From positions 1,116,001 to 1,180,000 of the forward strand of contig OZ244595.1 of assembly GCA_965218235.1 (NCBI GenBank): a stretch of DNA of 64,000 bases, in the 5' to 3' direction. Below the pieces are notes generated by a model. It was given only the letters and a program-made list of their open reading frames with translations. It had not been told where the DNA came from and searched no databases. The translations under genes and the position numbers were made by a program. Below are positions 9,101 to 17,843 of this stretch, in pieces. The stretch is from CADCWK01 sp965218235. GTDB lineage: Bacteria; Chloroflexota; Chloroflexia; Thermomicrobiales; UBA6265. Numbering within the stretch: the first letter of the stretch is position 1; each line of letters starts with the position of its first letter.

Positions 9101-9676
9101 GGACCAGCCGGTCAGGCGCCGGCGAACGCCGAGGTCCTTGACCAGCTGGACGCGATCTGGGCGGAGACCGGCCCGGTCACGCACCCCTACGAGCCGCTCT
9201 ACCGGACTGAGGCCAGGCGGATGGTACTGCTGGCCGCGGGCTGGCTGCACCAGCGCGCGGGGACCTTTGAGGAAGTCACGCTGGAGATCCCGGTCGGCGA
9301 TGCCCAGGTCCGGTTCCGGCCACACCAGGTCGAGCGGATCGGCACCTCCGACGCGAGGATCCGGCGGATTCGCACGGGTCGCGTGCCGCGGAAAGCTCCT
9401 GACGACGACCGCGATGCTCTCTACATGTTGGGGACCGGCCAGATCGGGGGCCGCGTGGACGCCGAGGCGATGTACCTTGGCGGGGCTGAGGTAAAGATCG
9501 AGCCGATCAATCTCTCCCCGAAGAAACGTGCTACACGCATCGAGCACTACCGTGAGGCCATCGAGGGCATCAGAGCTGGCGAGTTCCCGGCTAGGCCCAG
9601 CAGCCGGCAGTGCCCAGGCTGCCCGTTCCTCTTCATCTGCCCTGCGCCGGAGCCACCCACACTCCCGGCCGGCTGA
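6181..9676 (+). CDS. ImmA/IrrE protease - UvrD/Rep helicase - PD-(D/E)XK nuclease fusion (apparent frameshift)
   Basis: One very long protein of about 1160 residues. Residues 1-190 are an ImmA/IrrE zinc metalloprotease with HEYAH at 82-86 and the downstream RERAANIFAQELLLP. From about 220 there is a UvrD/Rep superfamily-1 helicase with Walker A GPGTGKT at 235-241, DEYQD at 448-452, then NYRSRP and TMHASKGLEFPVVYLP. The C-terminus carries an AddB/Cas4-like nuclease: CPRQYYYD, VDAEAM with GAEVK as the D...ExK site, and CPGCPFLFIC giving four Cys for an iron-sulphur cluster. The frame shifts once near 7682 (one extra or two missing bases) between EHFPT and LVDQLCAFNYRSRP; both sides are conserved helicase sequence. 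The likely role is a protease-gated helicase-nuclease acting on foreign or damaged DNA. Confidence 0.85.
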
Positions 9677-9816
9677 CTACTTCCGGTTTTTCTGACGGCT
9701 CCCGATTACTCCAGTGTGAGGGGATGTCGCCGGCGCCGTGCCGGCGCCCCGCACCGGTCGGCTGTCTCGCTGACCGCTTATTGGACCGCCCTCACCAGGG
9801 CAAGGAGACCGTCACC

Positions 9817-10128
9817 ATGGTCAACCCGACCACCATTTTGCGGCCGATTAAGCCGCGCAAGGAGATCAAGGTCACCGTCCGCTACCCGGCCGCCGCCAAA
9901 CCCTTCAAGGACAACAACGCCGCCATCGACGAGACTGTCGGTGAGCTCAAGGTCCGGGTGCTGCGCGCGTTCGGCCTCGACGCCGGTGGCGACGCCGTGA
10001 GCTATCAGCTGTTCCACGGGCGGGCCGCCCTGGATGAAACCCGCACCCTCGGGTCAATCGAGGCCAACGAGGGCGATGCTGACCGCGAGCTTCAGCTGAA
10101 GTTCGCGCAGCAGATCACGCAGGGCTGA
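9817..10128 (+). CDS. Ubiquitin-like protein with C-terminal glycine
   Basis: A 103-residue protein starting at ATG 9817 with AAGGAG nine bases upstream. The pattern fits a beta-grasp Ubl: strand KEIKVTVRYP, helix ETVGELKVRVLRAFGL, strand VSYQLFHGRAALDETRTLGS, last strand RELQLKFAQQ. It ends in ITQG with a single terminal Gly, so it needs no proteolytic maturation. Directly followed by E2-like, JAB and E1-like genes with 3-base spacing or overlaps, it is the modifier of a bacterial ubiquitin-like conjugation system. Its own 140-base leader separates it from the helicase fusion, so it may also have its own promoter. Confidence 0.8.
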   Translation: MVNPTTILRPIKPRKEIKVTVRYPAAAKPFKDNNAAIDETVGELKVRVLRAFGLDAGGDAVSYQLFHGRAALDETRTLGSIEANEGDADRELQLKFAQQITQG

Positions 10129-10131
10129 TCG

Positions 10132-10575
10132 GTGGACCAGCAGCTAGCCGCGCTCAACCTTCAGCTGGACCTGGAGCAGATCCGCCAGGAGGTCCTCCCG
10201 GCGGAACTGGATCGCTGGGCGATTGCGTTGGTCGGTCCTGTCTGCCTCGACGTCAGCCTCTCGCCTGGTCGCGACCCCGTCGAGCGCTACCAGGCCCGAC
10301 TGACTTGGCCGGACTACCCGGACCGGCCACCCTCGGTCCGCTTCGTCGAGCCCGCGACGGGCCGCCTCGACCTGAGCCGGGCCTGGCCCGATTTTCCCGG
10401 CGTCCGCCCGCCGCAGGATATCTCCGCCCCCTGGACCAGCGACGGTCACGCAGCCCACCCCGAGTGGCACGCTGATTCCCGCTACCGGTGGTCCAGCCAC
10501 GGCAACCCGCTGCTCCGGATCCTCCGCACGCTCCAGGAACAACTGGACGACGAATACCTAGGGAGGTTCCCGTGA
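10132..10575 (+). CDS. E2-like (UBC-fold) protein, catalytic Cys apparently Ser
   Basis: A 147-residue protein starting at GTG 10132, three bases after the Ubl stop. The series YQARLTWPDYPDRPPSVRFV, RPPQDISAPWT, DGHAAHPEW and GNPLLRILRTLQ matches the bacterial E2 families found with JAB and E1 genes. In those families a Cys normally stands in the segment before the conserved W-T and HPEW. Here that place is Ser98 (codon TCC, one base from TGC), and the only Cys is residue 38 far from the site. It is therefore either a non-catalytic E2-like partner, a mutated E2, or a base error. It overlaps the JAB gene by GTGA. Confidence 0.75.
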   Translation: MDQQLAALNLQLDLEQIRQEVLPAELDRWAIALVGPVCLDVSLSPGRDPVERYQARLTWPDYPDRPPSVRFVEPATGRLDLSRAWPDFPGVRPPQDISAPWTSDGHAAHPEWHADSRYRWSSHGNPLLRILRTLQEQLDDEYLGRFP

Positions 10576-11117
10576 GCACTGACTACTTCCCGATGACGAG
10601 CCGCTGGGTGATCGGGCGGGGGGTCGTCGACGCCACGCTGATGGGGCTCGCCCGGGACGGTCGCGACCGACGCGAGGGCATCGCACTGTGGCTGGGACGA
10701 CGGGTCGGGGAGACGGCACGGGTCTCCCATGTCGTCCGCCTGGCCGGACCGGGCCTCGTCACGCGCGAGGACCTGCTCGAGGTGTCAGCCGAGCTGTTCA
10801 ACGAGGTCGACGACGTCTGCGCCGAGCGCGGCCTCGTCTGGCTCGGTCAGGCGCACACCCATGGCGGCGCCTGGACCGGCATGTCGCGTACGGACCGGAT
10901 GTTCGGGCCGGCGACCCCGTACTTCCTCTCGGTCATCGTCCCGCACTTCGCGCAGGACGCCCGGACGACGCTCGCGGACTGCGGGGTCCACCTGCTCGAC
11001 CCGGTCGACGGCTGGAGGACGCTAGGTCGCGACGAGGTGGAGTCTCGGATCGACATCGCCAATGTCGAGCCGGAGGACGCCGGCGTCGTCATCACCGTGG
11101 GGGAGGGGAGCCGATGA
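10572..11117 (+). CDS. JAB/JAMM (Mov34) metallo-isopeptidase
   Basis: A 181-residue zinc protease of the JAMM type, which removes ubiquitin-like modifiers from targets. Seen: Glu35 in REGIALWLG and a perfect H-x-H-x7-S-x2-D motif (His95, His97, Ser105, Asp108 in AHTHGGAWTGMSRTD). The start GTG 10572 overlaps the E2-like stop and has GGGAGG upstream. It overlaps the next gene by ATGA. It would reverse conjugation by the upstream Ubl. Recognition is strong because the whole metal-binding signature is intact. Confidence 0.88.
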   Translation: MSTDYFPMTSRWVIGRGVVDATLMGLARDGRDRREGIALWLGRRVGETARVSHVVRLAGPGLVTREDLLEVSAELFNEVDDVCAERGLVWLGQAHTHGGAWTGMSRTDRMFGPATPYFLSVIVPHFAQDARTTLADCGVHLLDPVDGWRTLGRDEVESRIDIANVEPEDAGVVITVGEGSR

Positions 11118-12609
11118 TCGATGCCACGCTCGCGCTCAGTCGGCCCGTCAAGGTCGCCGCAGGCCTGAATCCCGCTTTGGCCGACGCGGACGCTCACCGC
11201 TTCCACGAGAAGGCCGTCCTGCTCACCGGCGAGGCCGTCACCCTTGGGACGCCCAACGGCCGGACTTGCATCGTGGACAGCCTCCGGCTGCTCGTGCGGA
11301 CCACGAGCGACCTGACCGTGGTGGTACCGCCCGGGTGCCACGAGCTCGCCGACCTGCTCGGCGCTGAGGCGGCCCGGGTCAGCTTCGCTGCCACCGTCCC
11401 GATCATGGTAAGTGGCGGTGATGACGTCGACTACGGCCGCTACGACGCCATCCTGTCGGTCGGCCATACGGCCCGGCCCGACCTTCCCTGGACAGTCATC
11501 AATGCGTACGGGTGGCTGGCCCGGGTGTCGTCCGGCTCGCGCGACCTGCCCGAGAGGTGCGACCAGACCAATCCGGTCGCGGCGCTGGCGGCCGCCAGCC
11601 TCGGCGTGTCCGAGGTCTTCAAACGACTGCTGGGCGTGCCGGCCGGGACGGCAGCGCCCTTCGACGGCGTGACGCTCAACCTCAACAGCTACCAGCCCGA
11701 CGACTCGGACCCGGGTTCGGGAATCGACCGGCCGATCGACGGCGACCTTCTGATCATCGGCGCAGGCGCGATCGGTAGCGGCCTGGCCGCTACCGATCGC
11801 GCCTGCGCCTCACGGGGCACGTCGACGTGATCGATCCGCAGGCGTACGCCGCCGAGAACCTCGGGACCAGCATCCTCCTCGGCCCGGCCGAGGTCGGCCA
11901 GCCCAAGGCGATGGTCGCGGCCGCGGTGCTCCGGTCAGCCGGGATCGACGCCACGGGCCACCAGGAGACGATCGCTGAGTACCGGGAGCGGGTCGGTCTC
12001 GGGCGGCCCGCCGTCATCCTCGGCGCCCTCGACAACGTCGAGGCGCGCCACCAGACGCAGGACCTGTGGCCGGACATCGTCATCGACGGTGCCATCGGCC
12101 CGGTCAGTGCCCAGGTCAGCCGCCACCCGTGGGGAGTCGACGTCGCCTGTCTCCGGTGCCTGTTCGTGGAGCAGCCCGTGGACACGACGGCGGCCAAGGT
12201 GCGCATGATGGGACTGAGCGCCGACCGGCTCGACCAGGGCGACGAGCCTGTTGACGAGCAAGACATCGCGGCCGCTCCCGAGGAGCGCAAAGCTTGGCTG
12301 CGCGAGCGGAAAGGCGAGCGGATCTGCTCCATCATCCCGCCCGAGGATCTCGCCAGGCTGGCGGGAGGGGCGGACGACGGGGCGTTCGCCGCCTCGGCTC
12401 CCTTCGTCGCCTGCATGAGCGCGGCGATGGTGGCCGGTGAGCTGGTCAAGCACGCGCTGGGTCTACCCTCACCACTCGAGCCGCGCTACCAGGTCGACCT
12501 GTTGCAGGGGCCGGCGTCCGGACTGACCCTGGAGCAGGGGCGACGATCGGGATGCACCTGCGTCGTCCGGCGAGCGAACATCGACGCGATCAGGCAGCAG
12601 GCACGCTAG
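11114..12609 (+). CDS. E1-like ThiF/MoeB-family Ubl-activating enzyme (apparent frameshift)
   Basis: About 497 residues if the frames are joined. An N-terminal domain of about 210 residues precedes the adenylation domain: GDLLIIGAGAIGSGLA (nucleotide-binding loop), HVDVIDPQAYAAENLGTS, GKP-type VGQPKAMVAAAVL, VILGALDNVEARHQ and the zinc-type Cys pair CLRC. RICSIIPPEDL may hold the active-site Cys. The frames change right after the GxGxxG loop, inside a perfect 51-base palindrome at 11759-11809. Removing two bases there gives a continuous GLAYRSRLRLTGHVDVID. It is the last gene of the run and is followed by a strong terminator. Confidence 0.82.
11759..11809. repeat. Perfect 51-base palindrome inside the E1-like gene
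   Basis: Two 25-base arms (11759-11783 and 11785-11809) are exact reverse complements around a single T. The left arm encodes the GAGAIGSG loop of the E1 enzyme. The right arm sits where the frame is broken. A perfect palindrome over essential coding sequence is not expected by chance and suggests a template-switch mutation or a fold-back sequencing artefact. Confidence 0.95.
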
Positions 12610-12641
12610 CCCGGAGACGGGCGGGTCCGCTATAGGGAAAA

Positions 12642-12675
12642 GGTCGCCCCGCCGAGCTACCTCGGCGGGGCGACC
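12642..12675. terminator. Bidirectional terminator hairpin
   Basis: Perfect 15-base-pair stem (12642-12656 with 12661-12675), four-base loop CTAC, preceded by AAAA and without a downstream T run. It stands between the converging E1-like gene and the small YjzC-like gene and would serve both. Confidence 0.8.
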
Positions 12676-12701
12676 TTGCGGGTATGCGGGGTCATCAGGG
12701 A

Positions 12702-12866
12702 CTACCCCTTCTGATGCCTGGTCGGGTCGACCAGGATGTACCCGGAACCCTTCGGCCCGGGTGGCAGCGGGTTCCCCTTGGTCGAGGTCACCTCGGCCTT
12801 GGTCGAAGTATTCTTGTACTGACCAGACTTCGGGGCCGGGGTGCCGGGTGGTAGCGGCTTGGCCAT
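12702..12866 (-). CDS. YjzC-like small Pro/Gly-rich protein
   Basis: A 54-residue protein, MAKPLPPGTPAPKSGQY... ending YILVDPTRHQKG. ATG at 12866 has GAGGAGGTGAG just upstream, a near-ideal ribosome site. The PG-x-PAPKSGQY start resembles YjzC-type small proteins found in many bacteria, whose role is unknown. The small protein at 42653-42850 may be a distant relative. It converges with the E1 gene across a shared terminator. Confidence 0.7.
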   Translation of the reverse strand: MAKPLPPGTPAPKSGQYKNTSTKAEVTSTKGNPLPPGPKGSGYILVDPTRHQKG

Positions 12867-12993
12867 TGCGTCTCACCTCCTCTCTGACAGCTAGTTTCCG
12901 AGGGCCGGGCGAACCAACCCGCAGGACTGCCTATGGAAGTAATCGGAGGGGCTGCTCAAAACCGGAAGTGCCGTGGAGACTCTCCTTAGTTGG

Positions 12994-13848
12994 AGCGTGT
13001 CACGGACTTTCCCGGGTCGTAGACTCAGGAGATGAGCACGACGCCCCGCAAACCCTACCCAAGTGATGTGACCGATGAGGAGTGGGCGTTCGTCGCCCCC
13101 TACCTGACGCTGATGACCTCCGATGCCCCCAGCGCCGGCATGACCCCCGTGAGATCTATAACGCCCTGTGCTGGATCGTGCGGACCGGCGCGCCCTGGCG
13201 CTATCTGCCCGCTGACCTGTCGCCGTGGGCGGCGGTCCATCAGCAGGCGCAGCGCTGGATCGCCGCGGGCTGCTTTGAGGACATGGTCCATGACCTACGG
13301 GCGCTGCTGCACGACGCGGCGGGGCGCGACCCCGATCCCACCGCCGTCGTGCTGGACGCGCGGACGGTGCACAGCACGCCGGAGAGCGAGCATCGGGCGG
13401 ACTACGACGGGCACAAGAAGACCCGGGGCAGCAAGCTGCACGCGGCGGTCGACACGCTGGGCCAGCTGCTGGCGCTGCGAGTGACCCCTGCCAACGCGCA
13501 GGAGCGCTTGCAAGTCGGTGCACTGGCCGATGCGGTGCAGGCGGCGACGGGCAACACCGTCGAGCTGGCCTGGGTCGATCAGGGGTACACCGGGGACGAT
13601 CCGGCCGAGGCGGCGGCGCGGGGGATCGAGCTGGTCGTGGTGAGGTTGCCGGAGGCGAAGAAGGCCTTCGTGCTGCTGCCGCGGCGCTGGGTGGTGGAGC
13701 GCTCCTTCACGTGGGCGACGCGCTTCGGCGGCTGGCCAAGGATTATGAGCGGCTGCCCACGACGGTGGCGGGCTTGCATTTCGTCGCCTTTGCCTGCTTG
13801 ATGCTTCACAAACTGTCGCTCCTGTCCCTCGGAAGTCCATGACACGCT
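12994..13848 (+). mobile_element. IS5-family insertion sequence, degenerate copy
   Basis: An 855-base element with ends AGCGTGTCACGGACTT and AGTCCATGACACGCT, closely related to the 861-base element at 38442 but diverged. The four bases at each side (TTGG and CCAG) no longer match, and the transposase carries two frameshifts, so this is an old, dead copy. Confidence 0.9.
13032..13842 (+). pseudogene. IS5-family transposase, two frameshifts
   Basis: Starts MSTTPRKPYPSDVTDEEWAF. It shifts frame near 13130 (after MTSDAP, before HDPREIYNAL) and again near 13728 (after WATRF, where intact copies read RRLAKDYERLP). The catalytic blocks DARTVHS, DQGYTGD and RRWVVERSFTWA are visible between the shifts. 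It would be inactive without outside transposase. Confidence 0.9.
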
Positions 13849-14036
13849 CCAGGTTACCGGTCACGGGGTCACAGAGGCAAACACTCCGCAGACTTGTTTG
13901 GCTCGATCACCGCACTGTCTTTTATTCGAGCAAGCGCCAGAACACCCTGTGCTTGGGGTACACTGCCCCCCGCAGTTGCCTTGAGCACCGTGCGTCAAGG
14001 TTCGTTCTCCCCTCGCGCCTCCAGGAGGTTCCCGTC

Positions 14037-15059
14037 ATGCGTGGCGCCCGGCATCTCGCGGCCGTCGTCCTGAGTGGATCGTTGCTCTTCGGCACCGCGG
14101 CCATCGGCCACCATCCCAGTGCGTTGGCGCAGGACTTCCAGGTCGGCCAGCCGGTCGTGGTCGATGTCCCCGCGCTCAACGTGCGCAGCGCTCCGAACCT
14201 GAGTGGCTCGATCGTCACGGTCCTCCTCCAAGACGAGGAGGTCAGTGTGGTGAGCGCGCCAACGACTGCTGACGGTTACGACTGGTATCAGATCCAGCGC
14301 GCCGGCGTCTACGTCGGCTGGGCGGTTAACGGCTTCATCCCGGGCTCCGCTGGGTCCGGAGGGGCAGATCCGTCGACGCCACCGACCACCACGCCGGGCG
14401 GCGGGTACGCCTACGGTGCCTCGGTCACGGTGACGACGTCGCTGCTCAACGTGCGCTCACTGCCGTCCATCACCGCGCAGATCCTCTCCGTCTACGCCTA
14501 TGGCCGCGTGGCCACCATCACCGGCGAGGCGCAAGTCGCCGACAACATCACCTGGTACCCCGTCGACAATTATGGCTGGGTTTCCGGCGAGTACCTAGCG
14601 GCCAATGGGATCTCGACGCCGAGACCTCCGACGACGCCGACTACGCCCCCCACCACCGGTGGTTCGGGGATCTTGACCGTGGCGGTCGATGCCTTGAACG
14701 TCCGGGCCACGCCGGGGACGACGGGTGCGATTGTCAAGACCGTGTCCTACGGCACCCAGCTCACCCAGACCGGCGAGGCGACATTCGTCGAGGGCGCGGC
14801 CTGGTTCCCGGTCGACAACATCGGCTGGGTGAGCGGACAGTTCCTGGCCGTTGCGCCGGACGAGGTCTACGTTACGGCCGACGTGCTCAATGTCCGCTCG
14901 ACGCCGAGCACCAGTGGGTCGATCGTTGGCACCCTGAGTTACGGCCAGGCGGTTACCGTCTACGACTCCGCCGTGGATGCGAGCGGTGGAAACTGGTTCG
15001 CGATCAATGCGGCCGGCACGCAATGGGTCAGTGGCCCCTACGTCAACATTCGACTGTAG
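14037..15059 (+). CDS. Secreted protein with four SH3b repeats
   Basis: A 340-residue exported protein. ATG 14037 has AGGAGG eight bases upstream. A signal peptide covers residues 1-31 (LAAVVLSGSLLFGTAA, with cleavage after SALA). Four bacterial SH3 repeats follow, each marked by LNVRS/LNVRA-type motifs (PALNVRSAPN, LLNVRSLPS, ALNVRATPG, VLNVRSTPS) and joined by Thr/Pro-rich linkers. Such repeats bind cell-wall peptides. No catalytic domain is present, so it is probably a wall-associated structural or binding protein. Confidence 0.88.
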   Translation: MRGARHLAAVVLSGSLLFGTAAIGHHPSALAQDFQVGQPVVVDVPALNVRSAPNLSGSIVTVLLQDEEVSVVSAPTTADGYDWYQIQRAGVYVGWAVNGFIPGSAGSGGADPSTPPTTTPGGGYAYGASVTVTTSLLNVRSLPSITAQILSVYAYGRVATITGEAQVADNITWYPVDNYGWVSGEYLAANGISTPRPPTTPTTPPTTGGSGILTVAVDALNVRATPGTTGAIVKTVSYGTQLTQTGEATFVEGAAWFPVDNIGWVSGQFLAVAPDEVYVTADVLNVRSTPSTSGSIVGTLSYGQAVTVYDSAVDASGGNWFAINAAGTQWVSGPYVNIRL

Positions 15060-15099
15060 CATCAGACCGAACGGAGGCCGACGGCCGCCATCAGAAAGC

Positions 15100-15143
15100 A
15101 GCGACGCGGGGTCAGGGAAACGTTTCCCTGACCCCGCGTCGCT
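15100..15143. terminator. Bidirectional terminator, perfect 44-base palindrome
   Basis: Arms 15100-15121 and 15122-15143 are exact reverse complements with no loop bases, between two converging genes. The A-rich lead-in GAAAGC resembles the other hairpins of the window. It has no T run. Confidence 0.8.
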
Positions 15144-15227
15144 TGGCATCGCTTGCCGCTACCGGGCGGGTGAAGCGAACCGGACAGGAGACCGCCCGCG
15201 CGAACCCCTGACCACGGGCTTCGACCG

Positions 15228-16592
15228 TTAGATCGGATCGAACCCATTCACGCACCAGCCGGTGCCATACCCCTCGGCCTCCACGTTGTACCAGCTGTAC
15301 CCCTGATTGCTCACCGGGCCGCTGATGACGCGTAGACGCGTGCCGTTGGGCATGGAGCCGATCACCGATGCCGATGTGTTCGAGGCGGTCCGCAGATTCA
15401 GCGGGCCACTCGTCACCTTGTGGGTGTAGGTCGTGGTCGGCGGCTCCGGCTCAGTCGGTGGGATCGGCGGCGGAACGTCGCTACCGGTCTTGGTGAGGCC
15501 ATCCTCAATGGCCCAGCCGGTCCCGAGCGAGGTGAGGAGCTGCCACCAGGTGTAGCCGTTGGCGCTGATCGGCCCGCCGACCACCGAGGCCGTCGCTCCA
15601 ACCGAGAGGGCGCCGACGACGGAGTAGTTGGTACCCGGTCCTGACCGGAAGTTGAGCGCCGTCGTCACCCGGACCTTGTCATTCTGCTCGAACTTGGGCG
15701 CGGGCGGCTCTCCCTGCTGGACGACGAAGTAGATCTCGACGGCCCAGCCGATGCCGATGGTGGTCTGGAGCTGATACCAGGTGTAGCCGTTGGCCGACTG
15801 CGGCCCCGCGACCACGGAGGCGATCGCTCCGGTATTCAGCGTGCCGATGATCGACCCAGAGGTGCTGGGAGAGGGGCGCAGGTTGATCGCATAATCGGTT
15901 GCCCGGATCACGTCGCCCTTGGCGAAACGGCCCGTCGCGGGCGGCGGCGGCGCGGGGAGCGACTGCTTCTGGAGCCAGTCCTGCGCGGCCCATCCAGTAC
16001 CGGACGACGTCTGAATCCGGTACCACTGGTACCCGTCGGCCGACGTGGGGCCGGCAAGGACCGTACCGGTCACGCCAGCTGAAAGCCTCGCCACGACGGA
16101 GGCGGACGTCGAGGCGGCAGAGCGCATGTTGAGCGATTCTGTCACCCGGACAGAGTCACCGTTCTGGAACTTTGGGGTCGACGCGGGAGGAGGCGTCGGA
16201 GTGCCTGAATACGGGAACAGGCGCCGCGCGCCAAGGAAGATCGCTTGAAAATACGGGCTGAACGGATTGCTGATCACGACACCGTAGGTTTCATTTAGCG
16301 CGTTGATCATTTGGCCGGGCCCCATGTAGATGCCAACATGGCCACAGGTACCATCTCTGTTACTGTCGTAGCACAAAATGTCACCGGGGCGAAGCTGGGT
16401 CGTTGCAACCGCTGTCCCAAGTCGGAACTGGTCCTCCGAAGACCGCGAAATGGTCTGCCCTGTAACCTGAAGGACGACATAGTGAACGAGGCCGGAGCAA
16501 TCGAAGATATGAGGCCCCGCGGTTGCGAGCTGATAGGGCTCGCCGAGATGCTTTAGTGCCTCATTGACCATAAGATCGCCGGTGTTTGCCAT
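15228..16592 (-). CDS. NlpC/P60 endopeptidase with four SH3b repeats
   Basis: A 454-residue peptidoglycan hydrolase. Residues 1-130 form an NlpC/P60 domain with catalytic Cys in HIFDCSGLVHYV and His in CGHVGIYMG, which cleaves gamma-D-Glu to diamino acid links. Four SH3b repeats follow (NGDSVRVTESLNMRSAAST, KGDVIRATDYAINLRPSPS, NDKVRVTTALNFRSGPG, THKVTSGPLNLRTASNTS). No signal peptide is visible, as in phage-type lysins. ATG 16592 has AGGAGA before it. The last repeat is nearly identical to the end of the 1266-residue protein at 17844, showing domain shuffling between neighbours. Confidence 0.9.
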   Translation of the reverse strand: MANTGDLMVNEALKHLGEPYQLATAGPHIFDCSGLVHYVVLQVTGQTISRSSEDQFRLGTAVATTQLRPGDILCYDSNRDGTCGHVGIYMGPGQMINALNETYGVVISNPFSPYFQAIFLGARRLFPYSGTPTPPPASTPKFQNGDSVRVTESLNMRSAASTSASVVARLSAGVTGTVLAGPTSADGYQWYRIQTSSGTGWAAQDWLQKQSLPAPPPPATGRFAKGDVIRATDYAINLRPSPSTSGSIIGTLNTGAIASVVAGPQSANGYTWYQLQTTIGIGWAVEIYFVVQQGEPPAPKFEQNDKVRVTTALNFRSGPGTNYSVVGALSVGATASVVGGPISANGYTWWQLLTSLGTGWAIEDGLTKTGSDVPPPIPPTEPEPPTTTYTHKVTSGPLNLRTASNTSASVIGSMPNGTRLRVISGPVSNQGYSWYNVEAEGYGTGWCVNGFDPI

Positions 16593-16761
16593 GTGACGTT
16601 CTCCTATTTCGATCCAGTGTGTACTGATTGATTTGTAGCCTTGGTCATTGCCACATATTTATGCGCCTGACCATTGTCGCGGTTCTTGTCCCCTCCTCGG
16701 ACAAACGTTCCAACTTGTTATCGACGGCGGGGATCTCCCACCCTTGCGAGGCGGTCTGGAG

Positions 16762-17678
16762 CTAGGCGATGGCGCAATACTCCTGAGCCACATAACCGGT
16801 CCTCCCACTCGCCACGTCAGTCACTGGTATCCAGACATGTCCGTCCCGTTGCACGCCCACCCCGGTGGACCGGAGCGCGGCGCCATAGGAGAGCGCCACC
16901 AAGATCGGGTTGTTGAGTCCGGGTGCTGTACGAAGGTTCAGGCCATCTGTCGCCGTTACCCAGAGCCTGACCTGGCCGGGAGGCGGTGACGAACCCCCTT
17001 CAGCACTCGACCCGACACGAGTACCCGTTTGACCGACCCGCATGATCTCCCGAGCGCGCGCCAGATAGCGGTCTCGTATCGAACGGACCGCCCGATAGGG
17101 GCAATCCTTCACACTGAACTCCCAGTGCTCCAGACAGGTCACGAGACCGGACGTCGGGTGTCGGGGAAAGACATTGAACGGCACGCCGGCGGCATCATGG
17201 ATGTAGGCGATCAGCGCGGCGAGCGACTCAACCTGGGCGGGCGTCACCGGGGTCTCAGGACCGCACGCGCTCTCGCCCGAACACCCGGACAGTTCGATCG
17301 ACACGAGATCCCGGTTGACCGCCACGATGCCGTAGTGCTCGACGAACGGGATACCATTGCCGTCGAGGTCATTGGCCCTGCCATTGGCCCATGGCGCACG
17401 GCGCTCAGTCGTCGCGTTTCATTGGTAGATGACGCCGTCCCGACCACTGGCGGCGTCCAGGGCGCCGCCGATGCCAAAGTCCGTGAGGGCTCCCGTATCT
17501 CCACCGTGATTCGCCGTCGTACGGAAGTGAAGTACTGATCTGTCCCACCGAGCGTTCCATCCATGCGGTGGACGCATGTGCCGACGACAGCACGAGGACC
17601 GAGATCGTCCCAGCTCGCGGTGGCATCGATGATTCGCTCGATGATCGCGGGCCGGCTGACATTACCGAACTTATACAT
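16762..17678 (-). pseudogene. Broken N-acetylmuramoyl-L-alanine amidase with SH3 domain
   Basis: Diverged paralogue of the N-terminal part of the protein at 17844-21644. The order MYKFGNVSRPAIIERIIDAT, VVGTCVHRMDGTLGGT, TDFGIGGALDAAS, NGIPFVEHYG, LVSIELSGCSG, TCLEHWEFSVKDCPY is kept, which is the Amidase_2/PGRP plan with its zinc ligands. It ends in one SH3 repeat (DGLNLRTAPGLN). A frameshift lies near 17490. A TGA at 17419-17421 stands between VIYQ and NATTER, where Trp would fit. No strong ribosome site precedes the start. Confidence 0.8.
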
Positions 17679-17843
17679 CGAAAGTTCTACCATTCCCACG
17701 CGCTCACTGGACCGACATTAGGCCCCACTCATGGCGTGATTACTCTTACGGCATTGGGAGTTGCACCGACCGGCCCGGACTACTTCCAGGCCGATCGATG
17801 CTTCGTGAACAGGACCGCCTGACTCGCGAATCCATCCACCTTC

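Noticed and set aside
10688..11113. Upstream extension of the E1-like frame through the JAB gene
   Set aside because: The Arg/Gly-rich text is an out-of-frame shadow of the JAB gene; ATG 11114 overlaps the JAB stop in the usual ATGA way.
14400..15060. Internal repeats in the SH3 protein gene as a possible CRISPR or DNA repeat array
   Set aside because: The similarity is at protein level between SH3 domains; spacing and DNA sequence are not those of a CRISPR array. No CRISPR array was seen in the window.
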